Part shown: positions 27,575 through 36,665 of the stretch, in pieces | How positions within the stretch are numbered: the first letter of the stretch is position 1 | Layout: each line of letters begins with the position of its first letter | DNA from: Halodesulfovibrio aestuarii | GTDB taxonomy: Bacteria; Desulfobacterota; Desulfovibrionia; Desulfovibrionales; Desulfovibrionaceae | Length of the DNA stretch: 64,000 bases | Assembly (NCBI RefSeq): GCF_050571805.1 | Contig: NZ_CP192219.1 | Strand: one strand, 5' to 3' | Notes under the pieces: generated by a model | Told to the model about the DNA's origin: nothing | Databases searched by the model: none | The model's input: only the letters and a program-made list of their open reading frames with translations | Program-made: the position numbers and the translations under genes

Positions 27575-27622
27575 CACTTTCTATCCTTTTTATTTGTTTA
27601 GTACCTTGATCTTATACTTCTT

Positions 27623-29068
27623 CTATTTTTTGAAGAAAGTAGGGAGCTCAATGCCGCCCATCATCAATGAACGCTGAGTCTCATAATCAAGACCTTTGAA
27701 TTCACCCATTTTTATTTTGTAGAAAAACGCGCCGAGTAGAGTCCAGAGTACCAGTGCAATCCAGGATTCTGTGCCGATGGAACCAGGGGAACCTGGAACG
27801 GTAAGAAGCAGGATACAAATTATGGAGCTCACAGAGCCAAACGCCGCAAAAATAATCTTTTTCGAGGTTTTCTCTTCACTTCGGAACGCTACAGCAACTT
27901 TGTATGCAGCAAGACAAGTGTAGAGGTAACCAATAACCGTACCAACCGCAGACATATCTACTACCCAGTTCAGTACCTCACGACCGAAGAACGGTGCGAT
28001 GATGGTAAGCAGGGTTACGAACACAATAGATTTGTGCGGGGTACCATGCTTTGGATGAATATCTCCAAACCAGCTTGGAAGGATTCTTGCGCGGCCGATG
28101 CTGAAGAGCAAACGGGATGATGCGATGAAGAAGCCGTTAATACCGGTGAAGATTGCTGCTGAAACTGCGATTGCGAGAATCACACTACCTGCTTTACCTA
28201 ATGAAAGGTGAGCAACGTAGCCAGTAGCCCAAGGTACATCCATAGCTAAAAGCTCTTTGTAAGGCATAAGACCAGCTACAGCGAGAGTAACCATTGCGTA
28301 GAGCACAACGCCACACAGAATTGCGGTCACCATCAGTTTAGTTGCCATCTCATGCGGAAAATCAAATTCTTCAGCAGCCTGAGGAATGGTATCAAAGCCA
28401 ACGTAAAGCCAAGGTGCGATAGCTACGATTGCCATGATAGATGCCATTGGGCTGCGATGCTCTGCAAACAGTGGGAACAAGTTGGAAACTGAAGAAGTTT
28501 CATGCAGGGTCGTTCCAGCAAACAGCGCAAAAACGCCACCAACCAGTGCAATTGCGAGAAACACCTGAATTTTACCAACAAGATCCGCACCACGGTAGTT
28601 GATCCAGCCACAACCTACGAGAATAGCAATAAGCATTGCCAGTTCGCCGGCGTAAATGTCCCAACCTACGATTGTGTACAAATATCCAACTTCAAATACC
28701 CCTGGAAGGAGGAATCTAAAAAGCAGCGCAAGCGCTGACGCGTTAAGTGCAATAATACAAATATAACCAAGCGCTAATGCCCAACCACATACAAATGCAG
28801 CTGTAGGGCCGAATCCAACATATGCAAATACAAATTCGCCACCAGCAACTGGGTACTTCCCGATCATGTCACCATAGCTCATGGCAACAAAAAGAAGCAT
28901 CACTCCGCCAAGTGCGAAACCGATGCACGAAGCAAGTGGTCCCGCGGTTGGCAAAAATCGCAGTGCAGGCAATACAAACGCGCCCCAACCTAAAATTGCG
29001 CCAAGCGCAAGCGCCCAAGCCTGACTAGGCTTAATCGTCTTTTTTAATGAAGTCTGTGTCTCAGCCAT
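27623..29068 (-). CDS. APC-superfamily permease of the taurine operon (paralogue 2)
   Basis: This 481-aa, roughly twelve-helix permease is the first gene of the taurine operon, so it is the likely importer of taurine or a related amino compound. The frame is open further upstream, but the promoter at 29213-29228 lies inside that extension. ATG 29068 has a GGAGGG site, and its start MAETQTSLKKTIKPSQAWAL aligns with paralogue 1. Shared segments such as LRFLP, YPVAGGEFVFAYVGFGPTAA and APWLYVGFDTIPQAAEEFDF show close relationship to the permease at 12442. Using an APC carrier rather than a TauABC or TRAP system for taurine would be somewhat unusual. Confidence 0.88.
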   Translation of the reverse strand: MAETQTSLKKTIKPSQAWALALGAILGWGAFVLPALRFLPTAGPLASCIGFALGGVMLLFVAMSYGDMIGKYPVAGGEFVFAYVGFGPTAAFVCGWALALGYICIIALNASALALLFRFLLPGVFEVGYLYTIVGWDIYAGELAMLIAILVGCGWINYRGADLVGKIQVFLAIALVGGVFALFAGTTLHETSSVSNLFPLFAEHRSPMASIMAIVAIAPWLYVGFDTIPQAAEEFDFPHEMATKLMVTAILCGVVLYAMVTLAVAGLMPYKELLAMDVPWATGYVAHLSLGKAGSVILAIAVSAAIFTGINGFFIASSRLLFSIGRARILPSWFGDIHPKHGTPHKSIVFVTLLTIIAPFFGREVLNWVVDMSAVGTVIGYLYTCLAAYKVAVAFRSEEKTSKKIIFAAFGSVSSIICILLLTVPGSPGSIGTESWIALVLWTLLGAFFYKIKMGEFKGLDYETQRSLMMGGIELPTFFKK

Positions 29069-29401
29069 AAAACTTATGCCCTCCAAAACCTTTTGCGACA
29101 GTATCCGTCGCTGTAATCTCTTTTTTGGCGTAAACCAATACACCAAACCTATAGAGTAGTATGTAACCTGTCCCACGAAGTTCATTCTACTGCTTTGCAA
29201 CACTCCCCTAAAAGCAAACCTTGTGCCAATTATCACATCTTACACAACCCTACGCATTATAAGGTTTTTTCACTGAGCGTCTGATGAACCTGAAATAATG
29301 AGTGAGTCATTCTTGCATTGATTTTAAAAAAAACTTAATGAGATGTGTAAATTTTCTGAAAAAACGATGCAAATTTGAATTACTACAAAACGAAGGATGC
29401 T
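29069..29401. promoter_or_regulatory. divergent control region of the taurine operon and its regulator
   Basis: It contains the -24/-12 promoter (29213-29228) and, about 75 bases further upstream of it, an inverted repeat AATGA-GTGAG-TCATT (about 29297-29311) that could be an enhancer site. The 8-mer GAGTCATT, or its complement, also occurs upstream of permease 1 near 14387. Confidence 0.55.
29213..29228 (-). promoter_or_regulatory. sigma-54 promoter of the permease-sarD-tpa-ald operon
   Basis: The minus-strand sequence TGGCAC-AAGGT-TTGCT matches the TGGCAC-N5-TTGCW consensus at every specified base. Transcription would start near 29200, giving a ~130-base leader. The divergent gene encodes a sigma-54 activator. 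Confidence 0.9.
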
Positions 29402-31141
29402 ATGCCAACAACTCGAGCCATGACACCACCCTCCACAAATGAGAATTTTTTCTCAACCATTCTTTGCAAAGGAAAAGAATGGGTTATTGAAAAGCACACC
29501 AACAATCTTTGCACACTTTTCCCTTCATTTTCACAAGCTGAAGCGCCTGAGTCATTTCTGCATCACATTCGACAACATACACTTCCTGCAGATGCTTTAC
29601 AGCTCGCAACTATGCCGGAAGGCGCAACAGTTTTTGTTAAAATTCAGAATGTTAATTACTGTGTGACGTGGCACTGGATCGATGAAAACACTGAATACCG
29701 TTCAGTCACGGTTTACAGCATCAACAATGAGAGCTTCCAAAACGCAGCCCTCCATAAAGAAGAGCTCGATGTCCTTTTTGAATCAATGCATGATGGCATT
29801 TGGGTAATTGACGGGAACGGTATTACTCAGCGCGTAAACAAAGCTATGGAGCGCATCGCTGGTATCAAAGCAGAAGAAGTAATAGGCAAGCACGTCTCAG
29901 AAGCGGTTGAAATGGGCTATACAACAACGTGTGTAACCTTGAGAGCTTTAGAAGCAGGCCACTCTGTAACAATGTTTGATGACTACAGCAATGGCGTACG
30001 TTGCCTTAACACCAGCACCCCTATCTTTGATGCAAATGGTGAAGCATGGCGAGCAATTGCATGTATCCGAGACATCAGTGAACTGAAGACATTGCAGACA
30101 AAGCTCAGTAAATATGAACTGGAAGCACAAGTATATAGAGACAAATTAAAAACTTTAGAAAAAGGTCAAGCTGAAGGAATACTTGGTAACAGCCCTGTTA
30201 TGCTGCAACTTTCGCAGGACATCCAGCGGGCTGCGCACGTTGACGCTCCAGTGCTTTTGTTAGGTGAAACCGGTACTGGTAAAACACTCACAGCCGGCAC
30301 TATCCACAAACAAAGCGGACGCGGCGAAGGACCCTTTATATCTATTAACTGTGGGGCTATTCCGAGTGAGCTTCTAGAAGCAGAACTTTTCGGGTATGAG
30401 GCGGGAGCATTCTCCGGCGCTTCCGAAAAAGGCAAGGCCGGAATGTTTGAACTTGCAGATGGAGGAACGCTCTTCCTTGATGAGATTGCCGAACTTCCTT
30501 TACTCATGCAGGTTAAGCTGTTGCACGTTCTTGACGGTGACGGCTACCGAAAGGTCGGAGGAACCACACAGCTGAAGCCTAATGTGCGCATTATTGCTGC
30601 AACTAACAAATCTTTTGACAAGCTGCTTGCTTCCGGCACCTTCCGGGAAGATCTGTACTACCGCCTGCGCGTTCTTATTGTGTCCATCCCGCCATTGCGT
30701 GAACGCGCAGAGGATATTCCATTACTAGTACAGCACTTCCTCACCAGTGCGAATTTGAAATACAATCTTCGTAAGGCTCTTTCACCAGACCTGCTTTCGA
30801 CACTTTCTCAAAACAGTTGGCCGGGCAACGTCCGAGAACTTCGTGCAGCCGTAGACTACCTCGTTGCCATGTGTGATCAGGATCTTATTACTCCCGACTA
30901 TCTTCCGCCGCATTTTCTTTCTGCAAATGAAAACTGCGGAGCGACGATACCAAGCGTCACTCACATCAACATGAAAGATGAAGTAGAAAATCTGGAGCGC
31001 AAGCTTATCAAACAGGCATTAACTGAAGGCAGGAGCACATACAAAGCTGCAAAACTACTCGGAACCAGCCAGTCAACCATTGTCCGCAAGGCTCAACGAT
31101 ACAAAATCGGCCTCGTCGAGGTAAGCCACAATCTCTCGTAA
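29402..31141 (+). CDS. sigma-54-dependent transcriptional activator with PAS domain
   Basis: This 579-aa enhancer-binding protein is the likely activator of the adjacent taurine operon. The N-terminal ~120 residues are an unassigned sensor region. A PAS domain follows (about 122-235; HDGIWVIDGNGITQRVNKAME). The AAA+ domain has Walker A GETGTGKT (about 292-299), Walker B GGTLFLDE, and a sigma-54 contact loop reading GAFSGA instead of GAFTGA, a conservative change. A Fis-type helix-turn-helix ends the protein (STYKAAKLLGTSQSTIVRKAQ). Start ATG 29402 has an AAGGA site. A TTG nine codons earlier is less likely. A terminator follows. Confidence 0.93.
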   Translation: MPTTRAMTPPSTNENFFSTILCKGKEWVIEKHTNNLCTLFPSFSQAEAPESFLHHIRQHTLPADALQLATMPEGATVFVKIQNVNYCVTWHWIDENTEYRSVTVYSINNESFQNAALHKEELDVLFESMHDGIWVIDGNGITQRVNKAMERIAGIKAEEVIGKHVSEAVEMGYTTTCVTLRALEAGHSVTMFDDYSNGVRCLNTSTPIFDANGEAWRAIACIRDISELKTLQTKLSKYELEAQVYRDKLKTLEKGQAEGILGNSPVMLQLSQDIQRAAHVDAPVLLLGETGTGKTLTAGTIHKQSGRGEGPFISINCGAIPSELLEAELFGYEAGAFSGASEKGKAGMFELADGGTLFLDEIAELPLLMQVKLLHVLDGDGYRKVGGTTQLKPNVRIIAATNKSFDKLLASGTFREDLYYRLRVLIVSIPPLRERAEDIPLLVQHFLTSANLKYNLRKALSPDLLSTLSQNSWPGNVRELRAAVDYLVAMCDQDLITPDYLPPHFLSANENCGATIPSVTHINMKDEVENLERKLIKQALTEGRSTYKAAKLLGTSQSTIVRKAQRYKIGLVEVSHNLS

Positions 31142-31191
31142 GAGTATATATCGAAAATCAGATCACCTTCGACTTATTCTTTTGCATCAAA

Positions 31192-31218
31192 CCTCTGTAC
31201 TTATGTACAGAGGTTTTC
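31192..31218 (+). terminator. terminator of the sigma-54 regulator gene
   Basis: CCTCTGTAC and GTACAGAGG form a 9-bp stem with loop ttat, followed by TTTTCTTT. Confidence 0.85.
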
Positions 31219-31348
31219 TTTCGACTTTGCGCTTTTTTTACTATACGCATTTATGAATTATTTTTGATAGATGACACTTTAATATCTAAAGAAAACGGCT
31301 GTACACAACCTGATTACCTGAACGATTTTTTTTCACCGGAGACCCCCT

Positions 31349-32437
31349 ATGTACTCTCGTCACTTTTTTTCCCGTATTCTATTCCTTACGCTGCTTCTCG
31401 CAATGGTTTGCGGATGTTCTAACCGGCAGTTCATCTCCGGCACAAAGACATACCAGAGCAAAGATTGCATCCGGGTTCTAGATATTAATGAGGACGAAGC
31501 ATGGGAAATTGGAGTTGCCGTTGCGGCAACTACGTTCGACAGAGTTCAGGCAACACCGGGTACTAATTTAATACATGCAAACCATTACGGCCCGATTATG
31601 GGGCAAGCCCGTGCGACCATTGAGCCAATTGAACTCCGCTCAAAGACTAACAAAAATCTTTCAGGCTTTGTTTACGATGTGTATTCAAAAGGTAGCGGAC
31701 TCAACCGCACCCTTGTTCCCAGCTATATGGCAAGCGATTTTGCAACAGAGTTGCAACAATACATTGAGACACAACAAATTCGAAGCAATGTTCTCTGCGG
31801 TTTTGAAAAAAGCTACCCAAAAGGGATGTTAGGACGCGCTACGGGAACATGCTGGCTCGTAGATTCCCGTGGCTATCTTGTTACATGCGAGCATGTTGCA
31901 GGTAACAAACGTACTCTGGAAATTGTTTTGCCGAACGGTACCACCCGAACTGCGACTGTCGTTCTTACCGACAAAACTAATGATTTAGCCATTCTTAAAA
32001 TTGATCCGCTTCCGGAAGCATACCGCCCCATTCCTGTTGCTCTTACTACACTCAGCAATGTTGGAGAATCCATATACATCCTCGGTTTTCCAAAGGGAGA
32101 AAAAGTCGGCAACTCCCTCAAAATGTCAGACGGCATCATCAGTTCTTTGCTCGGCTTTCAAAATAATACCACGGAATACCAACTCAACGCCCCTATCAAC
32201 GGCGGAAACAGTGGCGGCCCTGTATTCAACACTCGTGGTACAGCAGTAGGAGTTGTTAGCTCCAAGCTGGTAGCACTTGGCACGGAAGGTATCGGATACG
32301 TTAAAAAAACAAACGGACTTGCCTTACTTTTTGCTCAGGTTGGAATCTCTCCTCTGCCGTCAATCAACAAGACTTTTGCAGCAGAGGAAATTTACACTCA
32401 GTACAGAAACTCTGTCTTCTTGATTAGGCGCTACTAA
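31349..32437 (+). CDS. exported trypsin-like serine protease, lipoprotein signal
   Basis: This 362-aa protein has a lipoprotein-type signal (LLLAMVCGCSN, lipidated Cys about 23). An N-terminal region of unknown fold spans about 40-155. An S1C-type protease domain follows, with the catalytic triad visible: His in VTCEHVAG (about 178), Asp in TNDLAILK (about 215) and Ser in GGNSGGPVF (about 291). There is no PDZ domain, unlike DegP, although the C-terminus is short and could interact with a partner. It appears monocistronic. It probably acts in the periplasm, with unknown substrates. Confidence 0.87.
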   Translation: MYSRHFFSRILFLTLLLAMVCGCSNRQFISGTKTYQSKDCIRVLDINEDEAWEIGVAVAATTFDRVQATPGTNLIHANHYGPIMGQARATIEPIELRSKTNKNLSGFVYDVYSKGSGLNRTLVPSYMASDFATELQQYIETQQIRSNVLCGFEKSYPKGMLGRATGTCWLVDSRGYLVTCEHVAGNKRTLEIVLPNGTTRTATVVLTDKTNDLAILKIDPLPEAYRPIPVALTTLSNVGESIYILGFPKGEKVGNSLKMSDGIISSLLGFQNNTTEYQLNAPINGGNSGGPVFNTRGTAVGVVSSKLVALGTEGIGYVKKTNGLALLFAQVGISPLPSINKTFAAEEIYTQYRNSVFLIRRY

Positions 32438-32619
32438 TTTACCGCACAATTAATGACAGTTACTATGCCGCGCATATGCATAAAAACAATATAATATATT
32501 ATTTCAACTAATTATATAGAAACGTTCTCTTTTGACGAATCAGCCAAGATGATTATATAGAGAGCGGCTGTATAGTAATCACAATCCGCACCATATACAT
32601 TTCAGATAAAGAGTATCTA

Positions 32620-34185
32620 ATGAAGCCAGTAACCGAACCCAAAACGGTTGAGGTCAAAATTGACCCGCGCGATATAAACAACGCCACAATTATCCGTAAG
32701 GCTGCGTTACGAAAAGCTGGATTACCGAACACTCCGGAAATTCAGTCACATGTAATACGCCGTTCTATTGATGCGCGTTCCCGTAGTCCTCAGTTTGTAT
32801 GCCAAGTGCAGTTGGGCGAAGCACCACAAGAAGATTGCGGCTCCATTTTTTGTCCGGAAAAACTAACCGGCAAACGCGTTGTTATCGTCGGTGCTGGGCC
32901 TGCCGGATATTTTGCGGCACTTACTCTTTTGGAAAAAGGAATTAAGCCGATCATTCTCGAACGAGGTAAGGATGTAACAACTCGGCGTTACGATCTTAAA
33001 AAGATTCAAGCTGACGGAGTTGTCGACCCCAATTCAAATTACTGCTTCGGAGAAGGCGGTGCTGGAACCTATTCAGACGGAAAACTCTACACGCGTGCAA
33101 CTAAACGCGGCAATGTGAAGCGTATTCTTAATCTGTTTATTGAAAATGGTGCCAATCCAGATATCCGAATAGATGCACATCCACATTTGGGCTCCAACAT
33201 GCTCCCCCGCATTGTCAGCAGTATGCGTGAATCCATCATCGCAGCCGGTGGCGAAATCCACTTCGGCGCGCAAGTTGCTGACCTCATTATAGATGGTGAC
33301 ACCGTTAAAGGAGCTGTCCTTGATACTGGAGAACGTGTTGACGCAGATGCAGTTATTCTGGCCACTGGCCATTCTGCGCGTGACATTTTCCACATGCTCG
33401 TCCGTAACAAGGTGGCAGTAGAGGCAAAACCGTTTGCCCTCGGCGTTCGCATCGAACATCCGCAGCCGCTTATTGACCAAATTTTCTACCATCAGTCACC
33501 GCGTCACGAAAATCTACCCGCAGCAAGCTACCGCATCACAACGCAAGTTGAAGAACGCGGCGTATTTTCTTTCTGTATGTGCCCTGGCGGTTTTGTTGTA
33601 CCGGCATCAACGGCTCCCGGAGAACTCGTTCTTAACGGTATGAGCATGTCCAGCCGTAGCGCACCGTTTGCAAACGCCGGACTTGTTGTTGAAATCCGTC
33701 TCGATGACGTAGGAGGTGATCCTTCAGATCCCCTTGCAGCTCTTGCCTTTCAGGCCGCGGTTGAAAAAAACATGTTCAAAGCTGGTGACGGGACATCTCA
33801 AAAAGCCCCTGCGCAGCGCGTGGGCGATTTTATTGCGGGAAAAACTTCTGGCTCCTTACCGGAATCTTCCTATGTACCAGGGCTGTACTCAGCGCCACTG
33901 AATGAATTATTACCGCACAATGTTGCTGACAGACTTGCCAAGGCGCTTCCTGTGTTTGGCCGAAAATACAAAGGGTTCGATTCCAATGAAGCTAAAATGA
34001 TGGCTGTGGAATCCCGAACCAGCTCTCCGGTGCGAGTCCTGCGAGACCGCAAAACCTTGGAACACCCTTCCGTGCGTAAACTTTATCCATGTGGTGAAGG
34101 CGCAGGCTATGCAGGGGGCATTGTCTCTGCTGCAATTGATGGAGAGCGAGTTGCAACTTCAGTTGCAGCTTCACTTTGCGAATAG
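32620..34185 (+). CDS. FAD-dependent oxidoreductase (COG2509 type)
   Basis: This 521-aa uncharacterised flavoprotein has an ~85-residue N-terminal domain of the kind seen in COG2509 proteins. The FAD-binding Rossmann motif VVIVGAGPAGYFAALTLLEKG starts at about 88. The family's NYCFGEGGAGTYSDGKLYTR motif is at about 140-160, with ATGHSARDIF near 247. The C-terminal GEGAGYAGGIVSAAIDGERVA closes the flavin site. The physiological reaction is not established in the family. It is monocistronic, with a terminator 37 bases downstream. Confidence 0.88.
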   Translation: MKPVTEPKTVEVKIDPRDINNATIIRKAALRKAGLPNTPEIQSHVIRRSIDARSRSPQFVCQVQLGEAPQEDCGSIFCPEKLTGKRVVIVGAGPAGYFAALTLLEKGIKPIILERGKDVTTRRYDLKKIQADGVVDPNSNYCFGEGGAGTYSDGKLYTRATKRGNVKRILNLFIENGANPDIRIDAHPHLGSNMLPRIVSSMRESIIAAGGEIHFGAQVADLIIDGDTVKGAVLDTGERVDADAVILATGHSARDIFHMLVRNKVAVEAKPFALGVRIEHPQPLIDQIFYHQSPRHENLPAASYRITTQVEERGVFSFCMCPGGFVVPASTAPGELVLNGMSMSSRSAPFANAGLVVEIRLDDVGGDPSDPLAALAFQAAVEKNMFKAGDGTSQKAPAQRVGDFIAGKTSGSLPESSYVPGLYSAPLNELLPHNVADRLAKALPVFGRKYKGFDSNEAKMMAVESRTSSPVRVLRDRKTLEHPSVRKLYPCGEGAGYAGGIVSAAIDGERVATSVAASLCE

Positions 34186-34222
34186 AACCTGATTTCGACT
34201 AGGCAGTCGCTTAATATAAAAC

Positions 34223-34258
34223 AAGCCCTTATCTTTTCTGGATAAGGGCTTATTTTAT
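34223..34258 (+). terminator. terminator of the FAD oxidoreductase gene
   Basis: AAGCCCTTATC (34223-34233) pairs with GATAAGGGCTT (34241-34251), followed by ATTTTAT. Confidence 0.88.
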
Positions 34259-34276
34259 ATATTCGTACTTTTTGCA

Positions 34277-34305
34277 TTGACAGCATCAATCATGAGGGCT
34301 ACTAA
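34277..34305 (+). promoter_or_regulatory. promoter of sRNA candidate B
   Basis: A perfect -35 TTGACA (34277-34282), a 17-base spacer and a weak -10-like TACTAA (34300-34305) are present. TTGACA lies 39 bases before GATTGAGC, exactly as in copy A. Confidence 0.55.
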
Positions 34306-34311
34306 TCAAAT

Positions 34312-34455
34312 CACTGATTGAGCAATCAATCTAAGATACACGATGCATTTCCGCTCGCATCACTGCTCTACCACCACTTAGCAGGTATCGAACTCATAAA
34401 TTTCTTTATGAAACGCTCTTCGAAACCCCTTCCTCACCAGAAGGGGTTTTCTGTT
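34312..34455 (+). ncRNA. sRNA candidate B (paralogue of 18431-18591)
   Basis: The predicted RNA is about 143 nt with the same order as copy A. It starts with a foldable CTGATTGAGCAATCAAT. Hairpin 1 is GATGC/GCATC (34342-34346 with 34357-34361) and again holds TTCCGC in its loop. ACCACCA is at 34370-34376. Hairpin 2 is TCATAAA/TTTATGA (34394-34411). AACGCTCTTC lies at 34412-34421. The terminator has a 10-bp stem AAACCCCTTC/GAAGGGGTTT (34423-34449) and loop CTCACCA, followed by TCTGTTT. Stems differ from copy A in a compensating way while loops are identical. No ORF with a ribosome site is present. It lies between two convergent genes with their own terminators. Confidence 0.65.
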
Positions 34456-34584
34456 TCCTTCAATTGAATTCTACAATAAATCTAGAATAATATATTTTTT
34501 CAAAAATTCCTGCCAACCACGCGAACTCGTCTCCCACGATGTTTGCCCATCTTTTTTTGCTTAAAAAAAAATTTTCTACAAGGT

Positions 34585-34628
34585 TCTAAAAAAAGCGCTT
34601 AGCTGACAAAAAAATCGCAGTAAGCGCC
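34585..34628 (-). terminator. terminator of the PilZ gene
   Basis: GCGCTTA (34595-34601) pairs with TAAGCGC (34621-34627), with additional CTG/CAG pairing inside. Seven T follow on the minus strand. Confidence 0.75.
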
Positions 34629-34705
34629 TATTAGCGTTATTAACGCAGATCAAAAAACGACAGAAAGAAAAGTATCTCAGTCAATATTACAAGCTAATAG
34701 CCCAA

Positions 34706-35341
34706 CTATACCAACTCACTAAATTTTCTGCATCGCTCTATAAATTCCAAAAAAATAGTTCCATCTTCAGGCACAGAATCTACAAATACACCGAGCGTAA
34801 TACCACCATCCCGTATGGTTACCCGTTTAATAACTGCATCAACTGTCACCGGAGCTACTGCACCCAGCGGTCTAATATCTAAAGAAATTTTCTGATCTTC
34901 CAGAAAAGGGCACTCCTGAGACTCTACGCAACTACCCTGTCCCCCCTCAGCCAGCACAACCTTACCGCCGTGCTCAGAAATGTTTATCAACATTCCCTCA
35001 CAAGACAGATTTCCATGATGTACCGTTACAGGGGAAAAACAGTGATACCGAGTCTCATTTCGCAATTGCATCTGTTCAATGTCTTGCGGGAAGTGCAGAA
35101 TAACTTGTGGAAAAGGTTCAGTTAAATATCGCGCAACAGTTGTTCTAAAACCACAAAGAACACCATCATTGTTACTTACACAGCGCACTGTAACAACATC
35201 TTCTGGCAAAAAAGCAAGAGAGTTCTTGTTCTTTCCGGTTTCAACAAGAAGATATTTATCCTTTTTGAGTCCGACAATTTCTCCCCAACAACGTTGTCCC
35301 GTACTAGCTAACTGAATATTAAGATTTTCACCTATATTCAT
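34706..35341 (-). CDS. PilZ-domain cyclic di-GMP-binding protein, YcgR-like
   Basis: This protein is about 211 aa. The N-terminal half (about 1-100) has the fold pattern of flagellar-brake PilZN domains. The C-terminal PilZ domain carries the c-di-GMP-binding RxxxR (RNETR, about 96-100) and NISEHGG, the (D/N)xSxxG motif (about 124-130). Proteins of this type slow the flagellar motor or tune surface behaviour when c-di-GMP is high. The window's PAS-GGDEF protein is one possible source of the signal. Start choice is uncertain: GTG 35356 overlaps its AGGAG site, while ATG 35341 has a long 14-base spacing. Confidence 0.85.
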   Translation of the reverse strand: MNIGENLNIQLASTGQRCWGEIVGLKKDKYLLVETGKNKNSLAFLPEDVVTVRCVSNNDGVLCGFRTTVARYLTEPFPQVILHFPQDIEQMQLRNETRYHCFSPVTVHHGNLSCEGMLINISEHGGKVVLAEGGQGSCVESQECPFLEDQKISLDIRPLGAVAPVTVDAVIKRVTIRDGGITLGVFVDSVPEDGTIFLEFIERCRKFSELV

Positions 35342-35469
35342 AGTAAACGAATCCACTCCTACACTTACGTTTTTTCAAAAAAAGCATTAACACCGTCTTT
35401 CGTTAATAATCAGAAATCATAAACTAAAGAGAATATGAAGCCACCCATCCAAAACTGTATACGGCATAA

Positions 35470-35500
35470 CAAAAAAGCCGGAACACATAAGTGTTCCGAC
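35470..35500 (-). terminator. alr terminator
   Basis: CGGAACAC pairs with GTGTTCCG (35479-35498). TTTTTTGTT follows on the minus strand. Confidence 0.85.
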
Positions 35501-35525
35501 ATATCGTAAAATAATTATGTAAAAG

Positions 35526-36665
35526 CTAGATATAAACCCGTCGAACACGCGCCATAAGGCGTGTAACTATTTCATAATTAATAGTATCCAGCAGTTGCGC
35601 TAAGTCGTCTGCAGTAACAGAAGTATCACCTTGCTTGCCAAGAATCACTACTTCGTCACCACACTCAGCGCTTGATTCGGGCCCAAGGTCAATCATTGTC
35701 TGATCCATACAAACTCTGCCGACAACAGGAAAACGCTTGCCATGAACAAGCATTATTCCTTTAGAAGAAAGAGCCCTGTCATACCCGTCCGCGTATCCAA
35801 TAGGAACAACGCCAATCCGAGTATTACCTTTACACACATAAGTATGACCATAGCTCACGGTCGTACCGCATGGGGCATCTTTCACGCTCACAAGAGAAGC
35901 CTTCACCGCCATGCCGGGCCTCAGATCAAGCAGACTGCGCTCAACACACTCCGATGGATATAACCCGTACGTAATAATTCCAGGACGCACCATATTAAAA
36001 TGTGCTTCTGGCATAGTCATAATTGCAGCACTGTTAGCAGCATGGATAAAGGGAAATTCAACACCCGCAGCTTTCAGAGAATCAACAGTCTGCGTGAACA
36101 GCTTCAACTGCTGATGTGCGTTGTCCAGACAGTCCGCGTCGCTTGCGGCAAAATGCGTATAAATACCTTCCAGATGAAAGACACCGTGCTCCGCAATATT
36201 CTGCACACGATCAACAATGGACGATTGCCCGGGGACGCTCTCCGGAAGTAAACCTAACCGCCCCATACCAGTATCAATCTTAATATGGACAGTAAGTTTT
36301 GCTTTGGCACAATGTAGAAACGACGCCAAACGCTCGGCGTATTCACAAGAATGCACCGTCTGCGTCAGCTTCAGATCTACTAAACGTGGCGCACAGTCAG
36401 GAGGAGTATAGCCAAGAATCAAGATAGGCGCTTTAATTCCTGCATTTCTCAAGACAATAGCTTCACTCAATCTGGCGACGCCCAAATACTCAACACCTTC
36501 TCGTACAACAGCATTTGCGACCTGAATTGCTCCATGGCCATATGCATTGCCCTTAACAACAACGAGCATCGCCTTCTGGTCACTAATAACCCGACGAATC
36601 TCCCGTATATTGTGACGAATTGCAGAAAGGTCTATTTCAGCCCAAAGAGGCTCTGAATGCAGCAT
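35526..36665 (-). CDS. alr: alanine racemase
   Basis: This PLP enzyme interconverts L- and D-alanine, supplying D-alanine for peptidoglycan. From ATG 36665 (AAGG five bases upstream) it has 379 aa, normal for the family. The PLP lysine is in VVVKGNAYGHGA (about 37). The second catalytic Tyr is in GTTVSYGHTYV (about 270). CMDQTMIDLG is the conserved motif near the active-site entrance. The frame is open a further 35 codons upstream, but that extension lacks family features. It is monocistronic with its own terminator. Confidence 0.95.
   Translation of the reverse strand: MLHSEPLWAEIDLSAIRHNIREIRRVISDQKAMLVVVKGNAYGHGAIQVANAVVREGVEYLGVARLSEAIVLRNAGIKAPILILGYTPPDCAPRLVDLKLTQTVHSCEYAERLASFLHCAKAKLTVHIKIDTGMGRLGLLPESVPGQSSIVDRVQNIAEHGVFHLEGIYTHFAASDADCLDNAHQQLKLFTQTVDSLKAAGVEFPFIHAANSAAIMTMPEAHFNMVRPGIITYGLYPSECVERSLLDLRPGMAVKASLVSVKDAPCGTTVSYGHTYVCKGNTRIGVVPIGYADGYDRALSSKGIMLVHGKRFPVVGRVCMDQTMIDLGPESSAECGDEVVILGKQGDTSVTADDLAQLLDTINYEIVTRLMARVRRVYI

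Noticed and set aside
27623..29236. Permease start at 29236
   Set aside because: That start would place the sigma-54 promoter inside the gene. ATG 29068 has a strong ribosome site and aligns with the paralogue.
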